Assembly: GCA_965218945.1 (NCBI GenBank)
Contig: OZ244718.1
Span: 1,116,001-1,180,000 of the forward strand
DNA: 64,000 bases
Direction: 5' to 3'
Origin: DAOUJW01 sp965218945
GTDB taxonomy: Bacteria; Chloroflexota; Dehalococcoidia; Lucifugimonadales; UBA2985
How positions within the stretch are numbered: the stretch's first letter is position 1; each line of letters starts with the position of its first letter. The notes below the pieces were generated by a model. That model was not told the origin of the DNA and ran no database searches. It saw only the letters and a program-made list of their open reading frames with translations. The position numbers and the translations under genes are program-made. Below, in pieces: positions 24,054 through 32,031 of this stretch.

Positions 24054-25160
24054 TCACTCCGGCCTTGGCCGCCCGCCCAGTTCGTTTTTCTCCCACAGCT
24101 GGCCCAGGCTGTAACTCTCCAGCCAAGGCGCCAGCCGGGGTGTATAGAGCCGGGTGAATTCCGTGGCCCCATTTACCCGCTCCGCCACTAGAATCTCCTC
24201 TGGCTCAAAGTGGTCCAGGAGAAGGGACGACTGGGTAGAGACTACAACCTGCGCTTCCGTTGAAGCCTGCTTCATAAGCGACGCCAGCAGGGTAATGGCG
24301 TAGGGGTGCATGCCCAGTTCCGGTTCGTCCACCAGAATCACCGATGGCCTGTATTCCGAGGGTTGAAGGAACAGGGAAGCCAGCGCAATGAAGCGCAGCG
24401 TACCGTCGGATAGCGAGGACGCGTCGAAATAGGCGTCTGTGCCCTCGTGCAGCCACTCCAGCCGCATCTTGTCCGGGTTCAGCATCTGCGGCTCCAGCCG
24501 GAAGTCACGGAAGAAGGGTGCCGCTTGCCTAATTGCGCCCACAATCAGGTTATATGAATCCGGATGATTCTCCCGGAGCAGGTACAGGAACGGGGCAAGG
24601 TTAGACCCGTCCGGGCGCAGGTAGCGGTTGTCGTTCACATCCGCCGTTTTCTTCATTGGGGAATCAAAGCCGGTTTCGTGGAAGTGGTAGAGACGCCAGC
24701 TGTCAAGGCGGCGCTGCACGTATGCCACAACTCTTCTACCAAGTCGGCTTACCCCGGCTTCCAGCCCGATGCGGCTTAAGCCCTCTGAGTATGGCTCCTC
24801 CGGGTATAGCACTTTGTTCCAGAAATAGGCGACCTCACCCACCGGAAACAGCCTGTCCTCGTTATCGGGTTCAAGGCTGACTTCGTACTGGTCGACTTCA
24901 TCTCTAAATGAGATGTGAAAGCGGACCCTTTTGGTAACCCTGGAGCCGAAGTGCAGGATCCTTTCCGCGCCTCCTTCCCTGAGGACGTACTCCTGCAGAC
25001 GCCCCTGCCTTATGGCGTTCAGAAATGAGAACGCGCCAAGGAAGTTAGACTTGCCGGAGCCGTTGGGCCCTATGAGCGCAGTGAGGGGGCCAAGCTTCAA
25101 CTTCTGAACGGACGCAATGCTCTTGAAACCCTCTATGGTAATGTAGTCAAGCTCGACCAT
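24054..25160 (-). CDS. AAA15/AAA21 family ATPase (SMC/OLD-like)
   Basis: 368 residues. Walker A is GPNGSGKSNF (about 32-41), the ABC-type signature region LSDGTLRFIALA, Walker B VILVDEPELGMHP, and a switch VVSTQSSLLLDHF follows. The ATPase is interrupted by a helical insertion (roughly 85-230), as in OLD and PARIS AriA proteins, but has no Toprim domain of its own; the DUF4276 protein downstream could supply it in trans. Probably a two-gene anti-phage or DNA-sensing module. It starts 46 nt after the CoA-transferase stop. Confidence 0.82.
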   Translation of the reverse strand: MVELDYITIEGFKSIASVQKLKLGPLTALIGPNGSGKSNFLGAFSFLNAIRQGRLQEYVLREGGAERILHFGSRVTKRVRFHISFRDEVDQYEVSLEPDNEDRLFPVGEVAYFWNKVLYPEEPYSEGLSRIGLEAGVSRLGRRVVAYVQRRLDSWRLYHFHETGFDSPMKKTADVNDNRYLRPDGSNLAPFLYLLRENHPDSYNLIVGAIRQAAPFFRDFRLEPQMLNPDKMRLEWLHEGTDAYFDASSLSDGTLRFIALASLFLQPSEYRPSVILVDEPELGMHPYAITLLASLMKQASTEAQVVVSTQSSLLLDHFEPEEILVAERVNGATEFTRLYTPRLAPWLESYSLGQLWEKNELGGRPRPE

Positions 25161-25206
25161 TGCACCGCTTCTCTAACGCCATCTTTACCGTGAAGAGCCC
25201 GCCGCC

Positions 25207-27594
25207 CTACGTAATCGTCCCGCTAGAGGCCAGCTCCTCAATTCGCTCATGGTCTAGGCTCAGGACGCCCAGAAAAACGTACATGTTGTCCTGGCCCCTC
25301 ACTGGAGAAGCGTCGCCGGCCCAGCCGGGCGTCTCCGACAGGTGTACGTTGACGCCTTTGAAGTCCATCACGCCCAGGCCCGGATGGTGTATGGAGACGA
25401 TGGCCCCGGGCCGGGAGCGAAGGTGAATGTCGTAGTAGAGGTCCTCTCCGTTGGCCACTATGCCAGCGGGCACGCCGGCCTTCTGCAACGTGTTCATCAG
25501 CAGCCGGGGCGTCAGCCCGCGCGTCCACTCTCCTACGCCCCTGTCCAGGTCCTCCTTGTGCTCTATCCGGCCTGCGAGGGTCTGGAACCGCTCATCCTGC
25601 GCCCATGCGGGCCTTCCCATTGCCTGGACCAGCGCCTGCCACTCTTCGTCCGTGCCCACCTCTATAGCGCACCAGGCGTCGTGGCCGAGGCAGGGATAGA
25701 CGTCGTGGGGGGCCTGGGTGTCGCTGAAGTTGCCCCTGGGCTGCGCTATGCGGCCGTTCGTCAGGTAGTCCATGTAGGCAACGCCCATCAGGTGAGCTGT
25801 CGCCTCAACTTGGGCGATCTCCATGTACTGACCTTCACCGGTCCGCTCGCGCCACTCCAGGGCGGCCACAACCGCCAAGGACGCGAAGGAGCCTGTAACG
25901 AAGTCCGGGTACGGCATCTTGATGCGGGTGTTGAGTGGCGACTCAGGATGTCCCCATAGGTGGGTGAGGCCGGTCAGGCCCATGACCTGCTGGCCGTAGG
26001 CAAGGTAGTCGCGTATCGGGCCGGTGCTGCCCATGCCGGGCATCGCAATCATAATCAGGTCCGGCTTGCCCCGGCGCAGGTCGTCGTAGCCGATGCCCAG
26101 TTTGTCCATGACGCCGGGCTTGAAGTTCTCGACGACAACGTCGCTGACATTCACCAGTTCCTGTATAAGCTCCTTGCCGCCGGGCATGCGGGCGTCGGCG
26201 ATGCAGCTTAGCTTGCACCGGTTCAGCTCCTGCGGCTCCTGCGCCGGCGGAGCGCCAGCCTCCTCGATCTTGATGTCCTCAGCGCCAAACGTAGCCAGGT
26301 ATCGGGTGGAGACGGGACCGGCCACGGCCCTGGTCATGTCCGCTACGCGTACGCCGTTCAGGGGCTTGAAGGACTTCGGGGCACGGGAGGCGTCCGCAGC
26401 GTCGGCGAAGTCCAGGCGACGAGGCTGAATATCGTTGATCTCCTGCAGGACCTCCTCCGTGTGCTGTCCCAGCAGGGGCGCAGGTCGAGTGGCCTGCCAC
26501 GGGGAAGCGCCAAACTGCACGGGAGGGCCGGGTGCGCGGTGCCTGCCTATGACGGGATGGTCCATCTCCACGAAGAACTCCCGCGCTTCCGTATGGGGAT
26601 GGTGAACGAAGCCGTCGACCGTCATAACGGGGGTGACTGGGATGCCGATGCGCTGGCCCCGCTCCACTAGCTCGTCGCACTCCACGGTCTCGGTGTACTC
26701 CTCAAGCAGTGTGTCGATAAGCTCCCGGTTTTCCCGGCGGACGGTCCGGTTCATCCAGACATCCTCCGAGAGTATGGGATGCTCCATAATGTCCCGCGCC
26801 AGGCGGGCGAAGTGGCCGTCGTTGTACACTGAAATGTTGGCGTACTTGCCGTCGCTGCAGAGGTAGGTGTTGACCGCGCCGAAGGGGGAGTGCTTGCCCT
26901 CCCTGCGGGTGATGACGTTCTCGTGGGAGTAGCGGTAGATGTAGGGGTGCTCCGACGATATGGTGGCCTCCTGGAGGGAGAGATCGACGTGCTGGCCCCG
27001 GCCGGTGATCCTGCGGGCGCGGATGGCCAGCAACGCGCCGAAGGCCGCCTGTACGCAGCCGACCTGGGCCGTGATCTCGTATGGCGCCATGCACGGTCTC
27101 GCTCCGTCGTCGCCGTTGGCAATCATCATGCCGGAGGTCGACTGGGTTATGAGGTCGCCGCCGCGGTAGCGGGAGTGGGGGCCGGACTGGCCGAAGGGCG
27201 TGATGGAGACGAAGACGAGGGCGGGGTTCAACTCCCGCAGCTTCTCATAGCCCAGACCGAGGCCCGCCATGTACCCGGGCGTCCGGTCCTCCACCAGGAT
27301 GTCGGAGCGCTCCGCCAGGGCGCGCACGATGTCACGGCCCTCCGTCGAGTACATGTCCAAGACGACGCTGCGCTTGCTGCGGTTGGCGTGGATGAAGCGG
27401 AGGCTGCGCTCCGGCCCCGGCTCATCGCCGGCGAAGGGCGCCATGCGACGGGTGGGGTCGCCCTCGGTTGGCTCCACCTTGATGACGTCTGCGCCAAGGT
27501 CTCCGAGGGCGCGGGGGCACATTTGGCCAAGGCCGTTGGTGAGGTCGAGAACGCGGAGGTGGTCAAGGGCTGCGGCGGGCTGCGGTTGGGTCAT
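25207..27594 (-). CDS. Tandem CaiB/BaiF (family III) CoA-transferase
   Basis: 795 residues, twice the usual length, made of two complete CaiB/BaiF domains. Domain 1 (1-385) has LRVLDLTNGLGQMCPRALGD, GADVIKVEP and GQHVDLSLQEA; domain 2 (400-795) has GVRVADMTRAVAGPVSTRYL, FGAEDIKIEE and GQYMEIAQVEA. In single-domain enzymes the catalytic residue of the DxSxxDA motif is Asp; here both domains have Glu at the last acidic position (QEA, VEA). The reaction is CoA transfer between carboxylic acids, substrate unknown. ATG overlaps the coiled-coil gene stop (ATGA), so the two are coupled. Confidence 0.85.
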   Translation of the reverse strand: MTQPQPAAALDHLRVLDLTNGLGQMCPRALGDLGADVIKVEPTEGDPTRRMAPFAGDEPGPERSLRFIHANRSKRSVVLDMYSTEGRDIVRALAERSDILVEDRTPGYMAGLGLGYEKLRELNPALVFVSITPFGQSGPHSRYRGGDLITQSTSGMMIANGDDGARPCMAPYEITAQVGCVQAAFGALLAIRARRITGRGQHVDLSLQEATISSEHPYIYRYSHENVITRREGKHSPFGAVNTYLCSDGKYANISVYNDGHFARLARDIMEHPILSEDVWMNRTVRRENRELIDTLLEEYTETVECDELVERGQRIGIPVTPVMTVDGFVHHPHTEAREFFVEMDHPVIGRHRAPGPPVQFGASPWQATRPAPLLGQHTEEVLQEINDIQPRRLDFADAADASRAPKSFKPLNGVRVADMTRAVAGPVSTRYLATFGAEDIKIEEAGAPPAQEPQELNRCKLSCIADARMPGGKELIQELVNVSDVVVENFKPGVMDKLGIGYDDLRRGKPDLIMIAMPGMGSTGPIRDYLAYGQQVMGLTGLTHLWGHPESPLNTRIKMPYPDFVTGSFASLAVVAALEWRERTGEGQYMEIAQVEATAHLMGVAYMDYLTNGRIAQPRGNFSDTQAPHDVYPCLGHDAWCAIEVGTDEEWQALVQAMGRPAWAQDERFQTLAGRIEHKEDLDRGVGEWTRGLTPRLLMNTLQKAGVPAGIVANGEDLYYDIHLRSRPGAIVSIHHPGLGVMDFKGVNVHLSETPGWAGDASPVRGQDNMYVFLGVLSLDHERIEELASSGTIT

Positions 27595-28001
27595 GGGGCG
27601 TCCTCCTGGTCCGAAGAGCTATCAAGCATATCTTTAATGAACTGAAGGTCAACGGAGTGCTCAAGAAGCATCCGGGTGTGTTCGTTCATCCTGTCAATAG
27701 CTGCTTGGAGAGCCTCAGAGTGCTCAGCGAGTGTCCGGGAGTGCTCGTTCTGGGTGGCCATTATTGAGCGGATGGCCTCAGAGTGCTCAGCGAGCAGCCG
27801 AGAGTGCTCACCCAGAAGCTGAGAATGCTCAATGAGCAACTGAGAGTGCTCGCTCTGAGTCGTCATGATGTTCTGGAGGGCGGCAGAGTGCTCATCCTGC
27901 TTAGCCGAAATGCCGCGAAGCGCCTGGGTGACTTGTTCAAGCGCGCCTACAACTACGTCAAAATTATTCTCCAGGTTGCTGACCCTGTCCTCCAGTGTCA
28001 T
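27591..28001 (-). CDS. Heptad-repeat coiled-coil protein
   Basis: 136 residues. After MTLEDRVSNLENNFD the protein is nearly all coiled coil, built from seven-residue steps beginning EHS (EHSQLLI, EHSQLLG, EHSRLLA, EHSEAIR) from about residue 37 to 115. A good Shine-Dalgarno (AAAGGAG) precedes ATG, and the stop overlaps the CoA-transferase start by four bases. No enzymatic domain. It might tether or oligomerise something, but no function is recognised. Confidence 0.65.
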   Translation of the reverse strand: MTLEDRVSNLENNFDVVVGALEQVTQALRGISAKQDEHSAALQNIMTTQSEHSQLLIEHSQLLGEHSRLLAEHSEAIRSIMATQNEHSRTLAEHSEALQAAIDRMNEHTRMLLEHSVDLQFIKDMLDSSSDQEDAP

Positions 28002-28131
28002 TCTGTCTCCTTTGGGCTTCTATCCACGGCTATCTCGGTGTCAATCATACAATACCCTGCGACACAGCGTCCCGTCCATTTTGGCTTCTTTTGTCCTGAG
28101 ACGCGTCCTTGTGTGGCCTGGGCCTGCAGAG

Positions 28132-28214
28132 TGGGGGCACATCTGGCCAAGGCCGTTGGTGAGGTCGAGAATGCGGAGGTGGTCAAGGGCTGCGGTCGGT
28201 TGAGATTGGGTCAT
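28132..28214 (-). pseudogene. Fragment duplicating the 5' end of the tandem CoA-transferase gene
   Basis: From an ATG at 28214 the frame reads MTQSQPTAALDHLRILDLTN and so on to QMCP, matching the CoA-transferase N-terminus (MTQPQPAAALDHLRVLDLTN) residue by residue for about 26 codons. It then runs into unrelated sequence. At DNA level the copy matches 27512-27594 with fewer than ten differences. A remnant of duplication, next to the left edge of the AT-rich cassette. Confidence 0.8.
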
Positions 28215-28369
28215 TGGGCGCCTCTCCTAAGAACATGATAGGGAAGGGTAGGTTTGGACTGGCGCCATTTTCTCAGGGGCCTGCCGCGGTGTCAACGAGA
28301 GGGAGGGGGTGGAGATGTGGCAGAGACTGTTGCCTATGAATTGAGATACAATAGCAGTAGAAAAATAAG

Positions 28370-28621
28370 ATGGTGCGATTTAAAGATAGATGTAGATCCA
28401 CAGTCATGGTTAAACGAGTCGAATTAAACAAGAGCGCTTCGCCGGCTCCAATTCCGCCTTTTGGACTTCTCATGTGGGGCAAGAATCTGATACATTTAGT
28501 AGCGCAGCTAGGTCGATTGTATCCGCGACACACTGGACTCCCAGAAGACAGGGAGAAATTGTATACATTAGTAGGGGATTCTTGTGGGAGATTATGGCGT
28601 GTTTCCGGTAGCCAAAGCTGA
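28370..28621 (+). CDS. Small ORF in the leader of the AT-rich cassette, doubtful
   Basis: 83 codons with no clear Shine-Dalgarno and no recognised family (basic N-terminus, then PIPPFGLLMWGKNLIHLVAQ). It lies in the AT-rich 28215-28689 stretch upstream of the three-gene operon. TACAAT at 28347-28352 could be a -10 box but lacks a good -35 partner. It may be leader DNA rather than a gene. Confidence 0.25.
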   Translation: MVRFKDRCRSTVMVKRVELNKSASPAPIPPFGLLMWGKNLIHLVAQLGRLYPRHTGLPEDREKLYTLVGDSCGRLWRVSGSQS

Positions 28622-28689
28622 GAAGGTGAAGCTATTGGCCCTTGGCGGGCGAACGACGAAGAAGCTGTGCAATAGGAGAATCTAGCAAA

Positions 28690-29376
28690 GTGAAGATTGA
28701 ACCTGAAATTACCAGTGTTTCGTTGGTCATGGTTGGTAATTTCAACCCATCGATACTTACTCCTGCGTGGTTTGCGTGGAGGGGTCTTCTTCCTGAAAGT
28801 ACAGTCGACATCGCAGATCTGAAAGTTGCTCTTCCACAGATTACGATGTTCGAAGCGGAATGGCTCAACCTTCAAGTTATTCCTGAACGCTTTTCAGTCA
28901 GCACAACTCAGTCTCCATTTGTACGACTTCGAGACTTAGTTGTCCGTATATTCCGCGAACACCTTCCCCATACACGCGTAGGAGCTATGGGGATCAACCG
29001 CGAAGTACACTACTTGGTGAACAGCTTTAGCGTCCGAGATCAGATAGGCAGGTTACTGGCTCCTACTAAGCCATGGGGAGAATGGGGTAAGAAACTTGAA
29101 CCAGACGGAAACCACGGTGGAATGACCTCCCTTACTATGGCACAAGTGCAACCGGAAGGCAGACCTTCTGGAGGACACATAAGTGTGACGGTAGAGCCAT
29201 CGAGACGGGTCGGAGAAGGCCGCACGGGTATATACGTAAGAGTCAATGACCACTATGAAGTTGAAAACCCTGAAAGAGAGGGCGCGACCAGTGAGATTGT
29301 GACGTTGCTAGAAGACAATTTCGATGAGTCTCTTTGGCGAGCAGATCAAATTATTTATCATCTCATGTCGCTATGA
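28690..29376 (+). CDS. Unrecognised protein, first gene of AT-rich three-gene cassette
   Basis: 228 residues from GTG 28690, chosen because AGGAGA lies 10 nt upstream; a frame extending to 28642 lacks such a site. The N-terminus reads EITSVSLVMVGNFNPSILTP; the centre has RDLVVRIFREHLPHTRVGAMGINRE and a later LLAPTKPWGEWGKKL; a GIYVRVNDHYEV strand precedes the C-terminal helices. It looks like a mixed alpha/beta soluble protein without membrane segments or a nucleotide-binding loop. I know of no function. Codon use is AT-richer than neighbours, pointing to transfer. Confidence 0.8.
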   Translation: MKIEPEITSVSLVMVGNFNPSILTPAWFAWRGLLPESTVDIADLKVALPQITMFEAEWLNLQVIPERFSVSTTQSPFVRLRDLVVRIFREHLPHTRVGAMGINREVHYLVNSFSVRDQIGRLLAPTKPWGEWGKKLEPDGNHGGMTSLTMAQVQPEGRPSGGHISVTVEPSRRVGEGRTGIYVRVNDHYEVENPEREGATSEIVTLLEDNFDESLWRADQIIYHLMSL

Positions 29377-29387
29377 GGAGAATGAAA

Positions 29388-30020
29388 ATGAATGAGACCA
29401 CATTTGCTCTTGTGGACAACAGTCTTCCTTACTCATCAGACGACAGTCGTCTTGCGGGTACTCCTCCCCCATTTGACCAGCTAATTCGAGAACTACATGC
29501 GAAATATGTTGAAATTGCCCTGAAGGATGACAGAGGCGTCTCTCCCCGCAATACAATTGCTGCGGAGTCTGATATCGATGGTCGCCAGACATGGTTTGAG
29601 CCCAATAGCAGTGTAGACTCCATAATTGGTTTGCCAAGTTTGGATCTCCTGAGACAAGCCGCCCGGCGTGTAATGTTTCATGCCTTACAAGAGTGGGAAG
29701 GGTATGTACTTGAAAAGGGAACCGAAGAATTTACTGCAAAGCTGATCGATTACAGTCACTCTCCCTTTGGCTCTCTTGCCATGAGACCGCGCGAGGAGGA
29801 AGAAGCGACAATCCCCTTGTCCGAGATTTCAGAGAATGATCTTGAACGGGTGCGTCCGGGCAGCATTTTCCGCTGGGTCATCGGGTATGAGCGGTTAGCA
29901 AGCGGGACCAAGCGGCGCATCTCACAGATCGTGTTTCGCGACCTTCCTGTAATGACCGAGAGAGATAGATCCGAGGGATTAGGATGGGCCGAGAGGATAA
30001 CGCAGTCATTAGTGGACTGA
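29388..30020 (+). CDS. Unrecognised protein, second gene of AT-rich cassette
   Basis: 210 residues from ATG 29388, with GAGGAG six bases upstream and the first gene ending 11 nt earlier. The N-terminal third is polar and low in structure (SLPYSSDDSRLAGTPPPFDQ), the middle helical (SLDLLRQAARRVMFHALQEW), and the C-terminus reads GSIFRWVIGYERLASGTKRR followed by ISQIVFRDLP. Acidic overall. No family was identified. Its 3' end overlaps the third gene by 37 bp, so translation is likely coupled and the products may act together. Confidence 0.78.
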   Translation: MNETTFALVDNSLPYSSDDSRLAGTPPPFDQLIRELHAKYVEIALKDDRGVSPRNTIAAESDIDGRQTWFEPNSSVDSIIGLPSLDLLRQAARRVMFHALQEWEGYVLEKGTEEFTAKLIDYSHSPFGSLAMRPREEEEATIPLSEISENDLERVRPGSIFRWVIGYERLASGTKRRISQIVFRDLPVMTERDRSEGLGWAERITQSLVD

Positions 30021-31093
30021 ACCCAATAAATCAGTCACCAAAGTCTGATGAAATTGAGATTAGCCTCTTTGGCCCTGGCTATGGAGAGTGTGCACTCATC
30101 CATATTGGCAATGACAACTGGGTGATAGTGGACTCGTGCCTCAACTCAGAATCTCAACCGGCAGCAGTAGCTTACCTTAGAGGCATAGGCTCGAATCCCG
30201 CGAGCGCAGTTCGGCTTATAGTGGCGACTCACTGGCATGACGACCATATACGAGGCGTTGGTGAAATGGTCGAACTCTGTCGCAATGCATCCTTTTGTTG
30301 TGCGAGTGCCCTATCCAAAACAGAATTTCTCGCGGCAGTAGGAGCACTTGAGTCTAACCCTGCAACGCCTAATGGCTCTGGTACAAGAGAACTGTACAAG
30401 GCATTCTCACTGCTGGAGCGAAGGAATACCAGGCCTGTATTCGCGTTTGCCAACCGTCGTATCTATAATCGAAATGGATGTGAGGTATGGTCACTTTCTC
30501 CCTTCGATAAGGAATACTCCGGGTTCTTACTGGAAATAGGTAGCCTTGTTCCGAAGGATTATGAAACAAAAATACGTATCCCTTCTTTGACTCCCAATAA
30601 AGTTGCTGTAGTCTTGCTGATCAAGGTGGACGAGACAGTATTACTCCTTGGTTCCGACTTGGAGCGGTCTGGATGGTTGGATATACTCGGTGCCAGCGAA
30701 CGGCCAAATTGGAAGGCCTCAGTATTCAAGATTCCGCATCATGGTTCTGACGATGCGCATGAGGAACGCGTGTGGAGCGAGATGCTACTTGGTGAGCCAA
30801 TGGCATTGCTTGCGCCGTGGCAAAGAGGCGGAAGGGAATTGCCGACAGAAGGCGATGTCCAACGCATTTTGTCGTATACCCCAGCTGCATATTCCACTAC
30901 ATTGCACAACAGTAGGCGAGTGAGAGTCGGGGATAGCGCTGTGCAAAGAACCATTAGGGAAATGGGCGCAAGTATTAGGCGAATAGATTCTTCGTTTGGA
31001 ATGATCCGCCTACGCAAGAATTCAGATGTACAGACCGCCTGGAATGTTGAGATGATTGGGTCGGCAGGTCCGTTGGAAAGTTTGCAGTTCTGA
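29984..31093 (+). CDS. Metallo-beta-lactamase-fold hydrolase, third gene of AT-rich cassette
   Basis: 369 residues. The MBL metal site is complete: THWHDDH (H83, H85, D87, H88), LLGSDLE (D225) and KIPHHGSDD (H252, H253). The layout resembles the ComEC/Rec2 C-terminal and related nuclease-type MBL proteins rather than beta-lactamases. Residues 150-210 are an extra segment between the two metal halves. With no signal peptide it should act in the cytoplasm as a hydrolase, possibly on nucleic acid or a nucleotide. The two uncharacterised upstream proteins may be its sensor and regulator, which is inference from operon structure. Confidence 0.82.
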   Translation: MGREDNAVISGLNPINQSPKSDEIEISLFGPGYGECALIHIGNDNWVIVDSCLNSESQPAAVAYLRGIGSNPASAVRLIVATHWHDDHIRGVGEMVELCRNASFCCASALSKTEFLAAVGALESNPATPNGSGTRELYKAFSLLERRNTRPVFAFANRRIYNRNGCEVWSLSPFDKEYSGFLLEIGSLVPKDYETKIRIPSLTPNKVAVVLLIKVDETVLLLGSDLERSGWLDILGASERPNWKASVFKIPHHGSDDAHEERVWSEMLLGEPMALLAPWQRGGRELPTEGDVQRILSYTPAAYSTTLHNSRRVRVGDSAVQRTIREMGASIRRIDSSFGMIRLRKNSDVQTAWNVEMIGSAGPLESLQF

Positions 31094-31136
31094 CAAGGGC
31101 CCACTATGGGGGGAAAGGACGTAGAGGGATTCTCCC

Positions 31137-31994
31137 TCAGCCAGCCGTCTCCATCACCAGTGGCGTGTGGTCGCGGTTGGCCCATTCGACCATGGAGCCG
31201 TCGTAGTTGCGTACGCGGTCGTAGCCCAGCAGGGCCAGGATGAACGCTCCGTGCGCCGCACGGATGCCACCCTGTCAATATGTGATCACCTGCTTGTCCG
31301 GCGTAACGCCGCGCTCCTCCAGCATCGCCCGCAGCTCAGCGGCGGGCTTGACGGTCTGGTGCTTGTCGCCGGTCACGAAGTTCAGCCACTCCAGGTGCAC
31401 GGCTCCGGGCACGTGACCGGCCCGCTTGTTGCCGCGGGCGCCTGCGCCGCTCCACTCGTCGTCCGAGCGCACGTCCAGGAACACCGTATCCGGGTCCCCA
31501 ACGCACGATACGCCGTAGTCCATCAGGCAGACCAGGTCGGGGATTTCCGTCGAGGTGAAGGAGGCCTCCGGCGGCCTCAGCGCGTCCGTCGACGTGGGAC
31601 GACCCTCGTCGTGCCACTTCTTCCAGCCGCCGTTGAGCATCTTGGCCCTGGTGTGGCCGTAGTAGTTGAGCGCCCACCACAGCCGGGCGGCGCGGGTGCC
31701 CCCTCCGGCGTCGTAGGCCACGACCGTCGTGTCGTTTCCTATACCCATTCTGCCCATGAGCCGCGCAAAGTCCTCCGCCGACGCAACGAGGGGATAGCCG
31801 GCGGGGTCGCTGGCGTAATCCGGGTTCTTGATGAAGTTGTGCTCCGGGATGCCCACGGCGTTCGCGACGTGCGCGCGCTGGTAGAGGTCGTAGTTGTCGC
31901 AGTCCACTATGCGGATGTCCGGGTCGTTCAGATGCTCCTCAAGCCAGTCGGTCTCAACGAGGATCTCCGGCCGGGCGTAACCTTCGGTTGTCAT
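31137..31994 (-). CDS. Two-domain sulfurtransferase (rhodanese) with UGA-encoded selenocysteine
   Basis: 286 codons with an in-frame TGA at codon 240 (31275-31277) and a genuine stop at 31137. The first 239 residues hold rhodanese domain 1 (WLEEHLNDPDIRIVDCD, YDAGGGTRAARLWW) and most of domain 2 (TVFLDVRSDDEW, GHVPGAVHLEW). After the TGA the frame continues as QGGIRAAHGAFILALLGYD and YDGSMVEWANRDHTPLV, the normal end of the family. The TGA replaces exactly the catalytic Cys of the TYCQGGIRAAH motif. A SECIS-like hairpin follows at the expected distance, and selB is at 55606-57468. The product probably moves sulfur (or selenium) through a selenyl-sulfide intermediate. A nonsense mutation is the alternative. 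Confidence 0.82.
31249..31277 (-). promoter_or_regulatory. UGA codon with SECIS-like hairpin
   Basis: After TGA (31277-31275) come 11 nt, then a 6-bp stem CCGTGC (31263-31258)/GCACGG (31254-31249) with loop GGC. The 11-nt gap and G-containing apical loop match the layout of the bacterial SECIS in formate dehydrogenase mRNAs; the 3-nt loop is shorter than usual. Confidence 0.65.
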
Positions 31995-32031
31995 GATTCA
32001 CCTCCGTAAGGATGCTGGGGTTGCTTCGCTC

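Noticed and set aside
27640..27900. Repeated GAGTGCTCA units resembling a CRISPR array or tandem DNA repeat
   Set aside because: Units are spaced by multiples of 7 codons within an open frame and vary as heptads of a coiled coil; there are no uniform repeats and spacers.
28273..28875. Minus-strand ORF of 200 codons across the cassette leader
   Set aside because: It overlaps the start of the first cassette gene, has no Shine-Dalgarno and no recognisable domain.
30181..30215. GGCTCGAATCCCGC resembling a tRNA T-arm
   Set aside because: It lies inside the MBL gene and has no acceptor or anticodon arms around it.
31275..31994. Treating the sulfurtransferase as a complete 239-residue protein
   Set aside because: The stop removes the catalytic loop and the last helices, while the next 45 codons in the same frame match the family end. 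A 239-residue product would be inactive.
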